A DNA stretch of 64,000 nt from Burhinus oedicnemus (Eukaryota; Chordata; Aves; Charadriiformes; Burhinidae): the NCBI GenBank assembly GCA_008921705.1, contig VFFE01007583.1, positions 1,869,496-1,933,495 on the forward strand, written 5' to 3'. Below, piece after piece: positions 49,651 to 62,470 of the stretch; within the stretch, counting starts at the first letter, position 1; every line of letters starts with the position of its first letter. The notes under the pieces were generated by a model that saw only the letters and a list, made by a program, of their open reading frames with translations, was not told where the DNA came from and did not search any database. The position numbers were made by a program, and so were the translations under genes.

Positions 49651-52600
49651 CTACACGCTTAGTTGACTTAGAGTTAAGGCAATAGAATAGCCACGGAAAC
49701 TTGAATTAGAAATGATACCTCTGTAGACTTTCATTTCTGCATCGTTATTAAGAACCATTACTCTGTTTCCTCTAGTTGCAAAGTGAAGATATTTCTCAAG
49801 CATTTATTTTTACCAGAGCTTAGTCTCAGAAAAAAAGCTTCTGTTTCTCTTATAAAGATAAGCATTTTTGGTAACATTTGTTTTCGCATTCTTCTTCCAA
49901 CTTCTCTATTTTTTCAGTTGCTAGGAGGATGTTTTGAGATACCATCGATTTGCTTTCAGAGTGGAAGTAGTATGTAAATGACTTCAGAAATCAGGATAAA
50001 GTATAATCTTGAAAGTTGCCTTAGCCACTGAAAAGATCCAAGTTATCTGGAAAACTCAGTGAATCCCTCATCCTGTTGGAAATGTATCTTTAAAGACATT
50101 TCTTATAAATCTAACTTGCATCTGTTTCTGCACAAGGTGACATGCAGTTTGGTATGTCCAATAAAAACCCAATATCTGCTTTTTTTTTTCAAGATAGAAA
50201 AATGCTGAATGGAAACATATGCACTATATTTAGGCCATACAAATCATGATAATACAATTTAATTGTTTTTTTCCTCTTCTTTAATTTAAGCAAAACATTG
50301 GTTTTTTAAATCGTAAATGATGCTCAAAAGTGTATTTAAAACCATATGTGACAACATTCACAGTGTTATGTCAGAACCTGGTAATATTTTTATATCAGGT
50401 AGGTTTTTAAGAGGTACAAATGTTGGTCACTGTCTTTTCGGCTGATCACACACCAGTGCGGCTGGGCTCAGCCAATGCAAAATCTTATGTAAAATTTCAG
50501 CTTTAAGAAGTGCAAGTGATTTGAGGCTACTCACAAAGCAACTGTGGAATCAAGCTGTTGTTTCCACCATCCAAAAGCAACACTGCTATTCCTGTAACCC
50601 TTTAGCTGCTCTGATATTGCAGGAGCATGTGGATGTCCCAGCATTTAAAGCTTTCTTCTGCATTCAAATTATTTTCCAGTCATACACAGGACTATGTTTT
50701 GATCCTGAAAAAATTGCTTTCTAGACTCTAGTGTTTCTCCACATGTGTCTCCCAAAAGTAAATATACAGTCATAATCTGAGGGAGAAGGTGGATTTATAA
50801 ATGTTTGAATGTATGGCAAAAAAAAAATTATTTCTATCTGTAAGTCAGTGATTAAACTGCTCAGGGCACAATTGATGTGGGTTTTGCCATGTATAACTGG
50901 AGACATTCAAATGTGCCACCCTTAGTAGCACTGGACATACAACTGGTGGAGGGAAGACCACTGCTGCAGTCTACAAAAGTGTTAATTTTTTTATATTAAA
51001 AAAATTTTTGTCCCAGGCATGGAGTACAGTTCTGCTGCATCCTGTGGCACTGGACTATGAAACCATGCTTTGATCACAGCAGTTTTGAGTGTAATGTCAG
51101 TGGGAAGGGAATTACATGCTGCCATAGGTTCCTTACATGAGTTTTTCTGGTAGCAGAAGTATCTTGGACTATGGAAGCTCCAGGAGAAATCGTTGCCTGA
51201 AAACGTAGAGGTACTTTTGAGAGTGTTAATAAAGGTTTACATATAGGAAAATGGATCAGCCAGGATCTTGTTAGTCTGTGTGTCCACGATTACTGGTGGC
51301 ATAGCATGCATGAGGACTATAGACTGTATAGATAAATCTTCAAGAAGGCAAATTCCATACGTTTGGGACCAGTTCAGGGAAGTAAATCTCCTTCTTCACT
51401 TTTACTACCCCTCTGCCTCTACACATATGAAACCTTTTTTTTGCTGAACTGAATTACTTCTGAAACTAAGGAAAGGGTGGAGATATTCTTCTGGAAAGTG
51501 AGAAAAATTGGCTTAAGTACTTTCAGACAGAGAAGAGAACTGAATCAAGTTTCATCCTGGAAGAGTTCTCCAACCATAAGGTGAACAGCCAAAAGAATGC
51601 TGTTACTGTCTTTTCCTCCAATGACCACTGTTTTTAGCTCTGGACCAGATTCTGGTGTCCATAAGATCAGCAAAGTTTCTGCCATAATTCTGGTGGACCA
51701 GAATTAGGCTCTCTGAACTCTTATGGATGAAAGAACGATTTTTCAGACAGCTATTATGAAAAACTCAGGATGAAGACAAAGTTTTATTTTCACAAACATA
51801 CCAGAATGTACTTTTATTTATTTTCTGTAATATGAGTTTGGGACCTTTTCAGTCCCTCTGCAGCTCTGCTTGGGAGTTCAGCTTTGCGAATAGAACTTCA
51901 TTTAAAATTAAGCAGCTTCACTGAGACCACTCACTGATTACAGCTGGGAAAGTTAATACTTAGAAAAATATAGCCTCTCATTTTCTAAAGCCAATACATC
52001 TTCCGTGCTTCTCCCAGGACATTAAGCATGTTCTGTTAAACACTTTGTTGTTAGTATTCATCAGGTTTAGAAACTGCTAGTTAGAATTCTTTATGCTACA
52101 TTACAGAACCCTGTCTGATCATGATCAGAGGAGTGAATAAAAATTAAAATTCCTACTGTTGAAAAAAGAAAAAAGGTCACATAAGGGAAGTTATTTGTTC
52201 CTGATGAAAAAAAGCAAGGTTAAACACAGATTTGTAGTTTGTCTGTCGATCTTTCAGACAGAGGCAGCGGTGCCTTCATCAATTAAATGGCTATGTTTGT
52301 ATTAATCTGGAAGTCTTCGGTACGCCTATGAACTCAGTACATTTCATCTTGGCCACTGTTTCTCAGACCCCTTTGCTTCCATCCACCTGGCAGCTTTGCA
52401 CCAGAATATTCATTGAGCGTGGCTGGGGAAGGAAAAACAGTGTATGTTTCCATTGAAGAGAAATCCTCCACACCCTTGTAACCTTCTGGGTTTTAAAGTT
52501 AAACTCTGTCTTTAGAGGAATGTGTGGTGACCCTTAAGAAGCACTGCTAATAGAGCCAGGAAAACTTGTCTTTCTCTAGTGAATATTACAAGTTAGGGCT

Positions 52601-54403
52601 TAAGTTTTTCCTTGAATGTCCTTTCAGACCTGAATTATTTTATTTTGCTTTAAACCTGCTATTTTCACACCTAATGACAGCCAAGTTAAAGACCGATTAG
52701 ATTTAAAATGGGCATAAAGCTATTAGATCCATATGTTAGATGACATTCAGCTGAAATAGGTAATTGTTTACATGACTTTGAATGCCAATAGCACAATCAA
52801 GACAACCCCTACGGCTAGCTTCTCTGCACACTGCGTTTGCTATCTACCGGAATTAGCTTACTATTCAAGCCTCAGCTCTCATAGTAAACTCTGAACACCA
52901 CAAAACTTTATCTTCTCTTTTTTTTTTTTTTAAAGGGGTTTAAACTAGTTATGGAGCTCCAGCTCGATTCTGGTGTCCACAAAGTGGCCTGATGAAAGCC
53001 TTATCAGTAAAATCCCTAAGAAAGCAGCACAATATAAGTTTTGAAGACTTAAGTGTTGGTCTAATACTGCTTGTAATACCATTTTTAGCTGGAGTATTGC
53101 TTTGTATTTATAGGGTTTTTTAAAATTAAAAATCTGCTTAGAAAATTAAGTTCTATAGATGTTTGATTTCAAAAAACAATGAAGTAAGAACATCACTGGA
53201 ATTTTTAATATTCTTTTTCTTGATTAAAGATTATGTTTACTGTTAATATTATCTCATTGCTATTAATAAGCAACTGCCCAAAAGCTGAGTTTGGCTAACA
53301 AGTTTGTGTCTTGATCTAAAAATTTTTCTGTCTTTAAAATAAAGAAGCAAAAAAGGCACACTTAGATGTAAGAAAGTGGGCTAGAAGGTTTATGATAATT
53401 TCATTTTTCATGAAGGGTTTACCATTACCAGTCAAAAGGAAAAATTAAATATTTCCAACATAAAAGAAAACTTAAGAGAGCTGTTATGAGAAACTATAAG
53501 AACACATGCAGTTTAGAACTTCCAAGAGGTAAGAAGCAAAGGATTTCCAGAAACCGAAAGAGGCTTTGGGTGATACAAATTCTATTTACTCTACTGAAGT
53601 TACTCACTGCTAACCTCCAGACAGTTATGCAGTCTTAAATTAGAGATAAATCTTAGACAAAATAGAAATGAATCACATTTATTTTTCCAATGTTTTAGGC
53701 AGAGAACCAACAATGAAGGGCTTCATATCCCAAATGTAATATTGGTGTTCTGGTAAGAATGTTATAGTTAGGATTGTTTATTGCATGAACATGAGTAGAG
53801 ACAGAGTTTGTTATTTATTTCTAAATCTGGATTCATTTAAAAGTACAATAGGCCACAAAATGGAAATAAGCATTGATTTTAAAAATAAGCTCATGCAAGT
53901 TTTATGGGAGGACTGTTAAGTAAGAAAAAATATTTCCATAGTATTGGAATTAGAGCCATAATTCCCTCTGTGAATCATACAAGGAATTCCTTTGAGTTTC
54001 TGCTGATACTTGGAGTATGCTTATTAGCAAATACTGACAGAGCCTTTGACTTAGGTTTTATTTCTCTTTAATGTCTTTCTTTGTTCCCTTGAACTATATT
54101 TTGTATGCTGTTACATTTTTCTGTATGATAAAAATTACTGCCTTATATATGCGGAATTCCTAAAGCATGACCTTTATGGGCAGAGGGCCACTGGTTGGCC
54201 AGGATAATTTGGTGTTACACAAATGGTATATCCAGAAATCCTTTAAAATCTTAGAAGAGACAGATAAATCTTACTAAAACCTTGAAAAATATTAATATTA
54301 TCTAAGAATATGCTATGGTGGTTATTTTGTTAAACTTAGGGGTTACCCATAAGACGAAATGTTTTCAGATTCAGGGCCAAAGTTAATCGTCTTAGAGACA
54401 TCT
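49651..54403. other. Unique DNA, no gene recognised
   Basis: No transposon or gene is recognisable over nearly 5 kb. A short phrase (GATTCTGGTGTCCA) occurs at about 51650 and again at about 52964, but the surrounding bases do not match well enough to call a duplication. Confidence 0.4.
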
Positions 54404-55123
54404 TGTCGTGGTTTGGGCCAAATTGGCCCAATCCGGTGGAACGACAGATGCTCTCTCTCTCCTGCTCCGCTCGGGAGGCAAGAGAGAGAGAGAAAAAAGA
54501 GACTTAAGAGTTTAGAAGGATCTAAACTACTTTAATGAAATATTGATAATAAAATAATAAAAAGAAAAATAATGAAATATATACAAAACCGTATCAAGCT
54601 CCCAGGATGACAATCACGTCACCAGCAGGTGCTGGGGAAGTCCCAGACTGGACTCGGTGACGGACGGGAACTGGATTCCGGATCTGGATTCAGGATCGGG
54701 ATCAAAGGCAGACGCAGAGACAGAGTCCTCCCAGGACGCCGGCCATTGAAGAAAGAGGGCTGACCCTTTGATCCCTCAGCTTTTATACTGAGCATGAGGC
54801 AGATGGGATGGAATACCCTTGTTGGTCAGTTTTGGGTCACCTGTCCTGTCCGCTCCTCCCCGCAGGTGTGACCCCTCTACGCTTTTCCACTTCCGACCCT
54901 CCAACGGGGCAAGTAACAAATTTGGCTGGCCTTGGTTGTTATAGCAATAAGTATAAGCAAGAGCCTCTCTGCATACCGTTCCTTGGCCTCAGCTATAAAC
55001 ATGGGTCTTATCACTCTGAGAGCGAACAGTTTTCTGCACAACATGCTGTTAATTTCAGCAGTTAGAAGAGGCCTAGCTAAAAAGAAAAGTTACTAAACAA
55101 AATTGGTCCTGTTTTACCTCAAA
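54404..55123 (-). mobile_element. Second solo LTR copy, inverted, 5' end lost
   Basis: On the minus strand this matches the LTR at 36255-36991 along nearly its whole length. Its 3' end is at the left (TGTCGTGGTTTGGGCCAAAT, the complement of ATTTGGCCCAAACCACGACA). The right edge follows the LTR to TTTACCTCAAA and then diverges, so the first eight or so bases of the LTR are missing or replaced. No target duplication is visible. It has the same TATA box, AT-rich R region and hairpin, with scattered substitutions. No internal retroviral sequence adjoins it. It forms a 17.4-kb-spaced inverted pair with the first copy. Confidence 0.85.
54780..54787 (-). promoter_or_regulatory. TATA box of the inverted LTR
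   Basis: CTTTTATA on the + strand reads TATAAAAG on the minus strand, at the position equivalent to the TATA box of the first LTR copy. The context (CAGTATAAAAGCTGAGG) is identical. Confidence 0.6.
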
Positions 55124-55473
55124 AGTAAAATATATAATAAAATAATGCTTGTTCCATTTTACAGTCAAGAGAATCTGGATCAGCACAATTAAAAGATTAC
55201 CTGAAGATATAGCTTTATTACGTCTACTGCTTTCCAAAAATAAAAATATGTAGAAAATTACTTTCAATATTTCAGTATTTTATCAATGTTGTTAGAATTT
55301 TTTTCTAAAGCCATAGCTTTGGATAAAAATGCATATATGAAAATCTTCAATTAAATCTTAAGAAAAAAGAAAAGTTGCTCCTGAAGTCCGTGAAACCAGA
55401 AATGTTTCATTTATTTGCAATTTTATGTGGTAGTTCAACTACAAGTGTAGGCTTAATTTCCTTTTTTTTCCAG
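55124..55473. other. AT-rich DNA between the LTR and candidate exon
   Basis: Nothing is recognisable apart from the pyrimidine tract that leads into the candidate exon at 55474. Confidence 0.4.
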
Positions 55474-55532
55474 GAGAAGATTGACAGTAAAGATTCTCTA
55501 GCAAAAGATGCAGCTCAGAATTTCATAAGAAG
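55474..55532 (+). CDS. Candidate 59-bp coding exon, gene not recognised
   Basis: A strong acceptor (CTTTTTTTTCCAG) precedes the segment and a strong donor (AG|GTAAGG) follows. Only one frame is open: it encodes EKIDSKDSLAKDAAQNFIRR, starting in phase 0 and ending after two bases of the last Arg codon. The peptide is charged and probably helical. I do not recognise the protein. The phase fits the candidate exon at 31789-31841, which ends in phase 0, so the two could be consecutive exons of one + strand gene whose intron contains the LTR pair and CR1 copies. No following exon with the required phase is convincing in the last 8 kb. Confidence 0.5.
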
Positions 55533-58500
55533 GTAAGGATTTCTCTGTTAACACTGAAGAAACAGCAAACATTTGGAGATTTGATGGTAGTTAACATTCA
55601 GATATCTTGCATATGTTAAGAAATTCCCCTAAAAATATCAAAAAATGTATTTTTCTATGAAATAATCAATAACTCTTAGGGTCAAGTTAGAAGAACTGGA
55701 AAGTCTGCTTGAGAAAGCTAGAAATAAAATAGCAGTTCAGCTAGAGAAGCCATATGTTTTCTTGGGTTTTTTTTCTGTTTTAAGAAGCAGTTAAGTATAC
55801 TCATATCATATATGTGTATTGAACTCTTTAAATGACCTCCCTGAAAGTCCCTGAAGCAAAATATTGGCAATAAGCTTCAAAATTCAGTTTGAAAGGGAAG
55901 GAAATAGTATGGGAAGCTTCCCCTATCAAGAATTTATGTCCAATAAGATTTTTCATTATTTAGTAGGAGGATAAAGCTGTTTTTATATGCTTCAAGATGT
56001 CTCTAATACTTATGAGGATCAATTCTTTTATTATATTAAAAATATAGCAAAATTCTGACCTCTTTGACCCAGGATCAGAATAAAGCCATGGAGTTAGCGG
56101 GATTTGATTATATGTAAGAGAGTTTTTCATTGTTTCACAGATGTGGAACTATAACTTAACACATACCAAATCTGTCACAATCAAAACAACAAAAAAGGCA
56201 ACATAAATATTTTAAAAATAAAAATCAGGCCTTGCTTAAACTGCTGAGAGTAACTGTAAACAATTAGTACCTATAGAAATTAAGTTCTTCACAAAACTGG
56301 AAAAGATTTTGTTTTTTCTTTTTGGTAAACCAATGAGCTGTGGAATAATAGACTTTAAACGCTAACATAAATATAACGTGCCAAGATAATACATGCAATA
56401 TAATTGCCATAAATGTCTACCTAGTATATCTGAATCAAAGTTTCAGTATAATCATGACAGCTGCCTTTCTCAATTACCAAAGACACTATCTAGGAAACTT
56501 GTCCTGAAAGTAGTTTACTTCATTAAAGAGAAAAACATGCATGGATTCTTTTCTTCCGGCCCTCTGTTAAGAAACCCACAACCTAATTCAATTAACTATT
56601 GTCAATGACACCAGAAAAGAATGATTTAAAGTAGCATACCATCTGTGGTGCTAAACCTATACACAATGGAGTGTGTTAAAGACAGAATTTTATTTCAAGT
56701 ATAACTTTTAATTGCTTTGCTTTCATGGGATTGTTTATGTTAAAGTTTTCTGTCTATACAAAACATGTTCAATTCCACTGATGTAAATGGAAAATCATGC
56801 ATGTTAAGAGGTGATATAACAACATACATTTTTCATGTTCTTGCTTTATTGGATGCTTAAGTCTTACCCTTAGTCTCTCTTAGCTTCTTTTCCATACTCC
56901 TTACCTTTAAACTTCAGAGTCAAATTTTGCAAAATTCACTTACATGTAGAAAAGATGTCACATTCCTCATTTTAAAAGCACTTTCATTCTAAAGGGTTCT
57001 TAAGCACGCTTTTATCTTCAGCACATATTTCCAATAGTCATATAATCAAACATTTTTGTAATAAGGCAAATTTAAACACAGTTTTTTTCAGTACAAGGTA
57101 GTAAGATTTTTTGTAGAACTCTGTCAGATCTGTCTTCTCTTGTTGTCATCAATGGTAATAACAGCATCTTGATAGGTGTAGGACTCCTCTTGGAGTGTCT
57201 TTACTGTGGCCACAGGTCCTCTACTTTTGAAATTTCACTGTCTGTATGAGCAAAATGATTGAATTTTCTGCTAGAAGAAGTGTTTTGTATTACTAGAAAC
57301 CACATACACACACCCACCAGTAACCAGACGGTACTTCATGTTTGGAAGAAAAAAGAAAATATTAATGCCTACAGATTCAGCCAGTATCTTCCTCCCATGA
57401 TGTTCAACAAGAGACAAATAATGCAAAGAACGATGAGCTACTAAAAAACAACAGGATGAAATTAAAATATTATGAAATTTAGCTCCTCTAATAATTACGC
57501 AGCCATGAGTTTTAAAGGATTTACTGTCCTAAGATCACTTGAAATTGAATTAATTTCACCTGCATCTAGCCACCCAAAGGTAGCATTTACTTTAAGCTGA
57601 TTGTTTAGGTATCCTTATTAATTAACAGAAAAAATGAGCACCTCTAAAGGATCACTCATGCATCTGAAGATGGATTGCCTTATTAGAAAGGCTGAGCTAG
57701 AAACCTTGACTGACAGCAGCTAGTCACTCTACTAATTGCTACAGATAACTTTTTCCACAGACCATCAGAGTGGGATATATTTTACCCACCTTCAACTACC
57801 TAAAAGTTAGACACTTAGTTCAACCTCTCAGTTCAAGTGCCCCAGACAGTCATTAGTCAGTGTCAGGTTGGATAAATTGCCTTGGAAGAGTTATCACCTC
57901 TTGAACTCTCTGAATGGGATGAATTACTCTCTGAAAGTATTCTTTTCCATTGGCTATAGACAGATCCTAAACGGTTTTCTTACACTAGACTTCTATATAT
58001 TCATCTGTTTGTTTGCTTTTGAGGGTGCCATACTAGATTCTTCAAATAAAATATAAAAAAGAAAAAAATACCAATTAGTGAGGAGCTAATTGTTAGAATC
58101 CTCAACATTTCTGTTTCCATTTTTTCAATAAGATAGTTTTTACTTACCAAGTATTTAACATTTCTTGCCTTCTACTCTTCTTCCATATAAGCCACTCATT
58201 TAATCTAGCCTGAAAAATGGAATAAAATACTTTATTTACCAGGCATCTGCCAGGTGTTGTAAAGATAAGTACTTGATTATAATTTGAAACTTGAAGTGGG
58301 AAGAAGATACTAACTTTCTTTTTGTCGAGAAACCATTTTTGCACATGATTGGAGTATGCCTATTTGCATGTATTTTCTGTGTGTGCTTATCGCTTTGTGT
58401 CACCCCAATTTTGATGCCATTCAAAGCTCTCCTGAAAATATAGTTTAGTCTTGTCTTGTAAGTGGTTCTGTTGAATTTGCTCCACATGCTAAAATTCTGG

Positions 58501-61500
58501 AATCCAAACTAAATATTTTACAGTTAATTAAATATGTTTCAAAATTATATAACTGTGGTGACCATAAGTAATTTAAAAAAATATTTCTCTGTGTATTTCA
58601 GTGAGTGGTACAGATAAAGTTAGAACAGCGAGTAGAGCTGTTAGTCCCCTGTAACTGAATAGGTGAGAGACCATCATTTTATGCTTAATTTACCCTGGGT
58701 GTCAGAAAAAAAGAGCATCTGCTGCCTGTAAACAACAATACAGAATTTTCCAGTATATACCTGTCTTCTTTCTTAAGTTTCATATTTTCCTAAAGAATGA
58801 ACATTTGATTCTATTGCTAGACTAGACTAGACTACACTATACTACACTATAGACCAGCATAAACCGGTAGGACTGATGTACAAAATACTACCTACTAGCA
58901 TGGAAACTTTCTTATATGCTTTTATGGATTCCCCAACTCATTAAAACACACATTCAAAAGAGCAATCAATCATGCCTTTACATCTAAGCTATAGTATTTG
59001 CAGAAATCCTTATTTATTTTTATGCTTCAGCAGCCAAACTTTAAACTTACGTTTCCTAATTGTTAGAAAAAGTGCCGAACAACCTGGTTATTAAGTTAGG
59101 GAAAGGGCACTTTTCCACTGTGGAAAGACTAGATTCAGAAGCCCTAAACCTGTTTAAATACATGATATCAGAGTTTCTACTAGATAGACACGTCTGAAGA
59201 GCTAGTGCTTATCAGCAGAAAGCACTAGATATTCAGTGTGGATAAGGAAAATTGGACCAAACCAATAGGTTTTTCTCTGACTGGATTATGTGCATTTTGG
59301 ATGCTGTCATGTGGGGAGGAGCAGTTTTACATATGATTGCTAAAGAAAGGCTCTGATCCCTGAATAAACGGGCAGCTGTTGAATGTCTGTGTGAGCAGCA
59401 CCCCTGTCTAGGATTCTGTGCACCTATCACTGCAGACTAGATGAATGAACAATGTAGGTACCTAAAAACCACGCACTGCAGCACTTAATATATACTCAAC
59501 TTAAATACTTATTAGGATGTTGCTTTTAAGGACTAAATGCCAAATGGGAAAGACTTTCAGCAGCTGAATGGGCTTTTACAGAAGGCCGTGTATCAGAGTT
59601 ATTTTTTTATACGATATTCTAGAGGAAACCAGGGAAACACTAGTGCTTTACAATAGCGTGAGGACAGAAGTTTTAAAAACAGACTTGCCACGTATTTCAG
59701 AGTAGAAAGCATGAAGAAAATGGATGAGAGTTTAATTCAAAATGTACTTAAATGGAAGAAGAAAAAAGGTTGCTACAGACCTATAAAAATCTTACTGTTC
59801 GTAGCACTAAATGTACTGTTAGCTGATACACCAGCACTTTGAGCTAACTTCTGGTGGCATATTTCAAATTCATTGTTGAGAGACATGTTGACTTTGTTGT
59901 CATAAAACCTAAACAGCTGTATCTTATGTGACTGTATCCCCTATGTATAGAGGATTTAGGGGAAAAAAGGGTATTAAAGGTGTATCCGTGAACACAAGTT
60001 AGAGAAGGAAGGAATTCTTTTCATATTCTGGTGTACAAAGGAGTAGTTTTTTAAAAAGTTTCCTTTGAATTGGTCCTGGTACTAATAGTACTCTTATGTA
60101 GACAGCCCTTAATCATTGTGTCTCACTGTTCTCTCAGAATCACTGTGTTTATTTTGGCAATGCTGAAAAGGAAAATAAAATGGTTAAACAAGCAAATAAC
60201 CCGCAGTATTTTTTGGTCTCCCACTTTATCTCCGTTTGGTATCAGTAGCATTGCATTGCATGGGGTCTTTTTTTAATAATGTAGGGCAAAATCAGTCAAC
60301 AAATAATTGCAATGCAATTGTTTCACCCTCTTCTGGCTTAGCAAGGTTATTATTCCTAACCCAGAAAGATCTCATTACCCAGCAGCTGATTATTTCTACA
60401 TTACACTTGCAATATTTTGTTACTGGTTTTCTGTATAAAAAGTACGCTCACTTTTAGCCTTAGAAAGAATTTATTCCAAGAAATAGTTAATAGAAGTCCT
60501 CTCCTTTGCATTAGCCCCTATCGGGAATGAACTAGGCAATAGTACTTCTTTTGGAATGGGGTTCTATATTTTAAAGAATAAGCCCATAACAATATCCCAT
60601 TATAAGATGGGGGAAATTCTGCTTGATTAATAACAGTTTGATATTTGCAAGATATTCTGTTTTTCTTTATTAATTTCCAGCATTCTAGATAACAGTGTTC
60701 TTAAGATTCCCAGGGATTTTATTTATATAACGGAGGAGGTGAAATTTACATTCCTTCTTTCTTAAAAAAATACCATACATACAGCAGCCAACTCTAAGTA
60801 TTTATGTCCTTATTCACCTGTGTTGTTTCAACTCCCAATATATTTCACATTCTTATTAAAGTTCTGTGTTTGCAGTTTCAGCCTAATGATACAAACATTG
60901 ATTTCCCATTATCTGTGGATTAAATTTATATAGTGTCCCTTACACCTGGCATGGAATTCCACAGAACTTTGCAACATAGAATAAACTCTATAAAATAAGT
61001 CTAATGAGGAGACTTTAAATAGCCCTTGGACTAAAGGTACAGTGGCAAGAGATAACACATGAATAAAATTCAAATTCATGTAAGTTAGAGAGATGTGATT
61101 GGCAGCAGAAATTTTGCATTATGACAGGTATCAAAAATCAGCTCATTGATCCTGAGATCTTAAAAATAAAGTTCTCCAGAAAGCATTTAAGACTCATAGA
61201 TGTAGCAGTGCTGTAGGACAACCCTGGTCAGCAGCTAAGTTCTCAGTGGGACAGGGAAGAGAACAGGAAGACCAAAGGCAAGAAAACTTATGAAGAAAAT
61301 TAACTCCATCCCAGCCAAACTCAGAAATCATACTTTTGACAACAATTCATGCCAGTGTCAAAAAAGCTCAACATAAGAAAACCAGAATTATTAGAATCAT
61401 ATTCTTGCAAGTGAATATTAAATCAGTGGGTACCACAACTAACTGTGTTTTCATGTATTCTGGCTGTTCAAAACCTTGAAGCAGTTCTGCAGTGGAGCAT

Positions 61501-61984
61501 ATTTGACGGGAGGGTGGCAAGGTCTGGTGTGTGTGGATTCACTGATGTCTAATACCATGAGAGAGCATGCTAAAATATTTTCAGCAATTATAATACTTCT
61601 ACCTTCTTTTTTCTCTACTTAGCTACATATTTGCATCACACTTGTGAGAACATAACCATCTTTAAAACTTTTACCCTTCTTTGAAATTTGCTTCATGATG
61701 ATTAATAAATTAAATAATTACTAGGGACCTGTGAGCTCATACTTACAGGGAGCATGAACTTAGAGGTTTCACTTCTTTTATGGAAGCAGGCTGATGCCTT
61801 CCGCACTGAAAGATCAAAATGTTGTCAATGTTAAATGCAACTTTAAACTTAGAAAAGCATAATCAGCTGCATCCAGTGTTTTCATGAGTCACAAGTTCAT
61901 AATGCTCAGCCATGTTGTACTGTCATAAAAAAAAAAAGAGATTATACTAGGATGAATGAATAAGAATATTGCTTATTTGTTGCA
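55533..61984. other. Unique AT-rich DNA, no gene recognised
   Basis: If the exon at 55474 is real, this is the start of the next intron. A pentanucleotide-like run at 58817-58852 is the only simple repeat. A splice-like segment at 59701-59768 is too weak to call. Confidence 0.45.
58817..58852. repeat. Imperfect TAGAC/TACAC pentanucleotide repeat
   Basis: Three CTAGA-type units are followed by degenerate TACAC/TATAC units. Confidence 0.6.
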
Positions 61985-62470
61985 AGAAGAAGTTGTCCTC
62001 TGTCTAATATTGTCAGACTAAAGGAGTACTGGATCCCATTTTGGTCATCACATTTTAGGAAATAGCCAAATGGATATATCTCAGAGGATGACAGTATAAT
62101 ACTTCTGAGTGTAGTTAGAAATCTAGAAAATGCGGCTGGTGGGAAAAATGGTAAAGAACAGGGAATGTCCTATCTGGAGAAAGGAATCCAGAGGAGGTAT
62201 GATAGCAGTCTTCCAACAGTTAAAAAATTTTTAAAGACAAAGTCAGTAATCAATTCTTTAAATCTTTAGGACAAAAATAATTGCAGCAAGAGAACTTAAG
62301 TTAGTCATTCAGGAAAATGTCAGAGATTATTAAGTGTTCAAATAGATTATTTAAAGACTGCAATAGCTTTATCAGAAGTTTCAAAGAACATGCTACATCA
62401 CCATTTGTCAGAAATGACCTTGGTATGATTAATCTTGCCTTAGGGCACAGGTGATGTAAGAGAACTCTTG
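61985..62470 (+). mobile_element. Ancient CR1/L3-like LINE 3' end
   Basis: On the + strand the sequence follows the old CR1 pattern. GATCCCATTTTGGTCATCAC then TTTTAGGAAA is the 'fits the assay of a CR1 C-terminal block' near 62030-62060. GGAGAAAGGAATCCAGAGGA then GGTATGATAGCAGTCTTCCA follows near 62178-62215. CCATTTGTCAGAAATGACCT with TGATTAATCTTGCCTTAGGG closes the 3' end near 62400-62450. The copy is heavily diverged with no open frame, and it lacks the ATTCTATG repeat. It belongs to an older CR1 or L3-like lineage than the other copies. The call rests on remembered consensus words. Confidence 0.68.

Noticed and set aside
54808..55065. 85-codon open frame inside the inverted LTR
   Set aside because: It runs antisense to the LTR and is explained by the LTR sequence. 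LTRs do not normally encode protein.
59701..59768. Possible third exon following 55474-55532 (phase fits)
   Set aside because: The donor (AAAG|GTTGCT) is poor and the peptide is lysine-rich and low in complexity.
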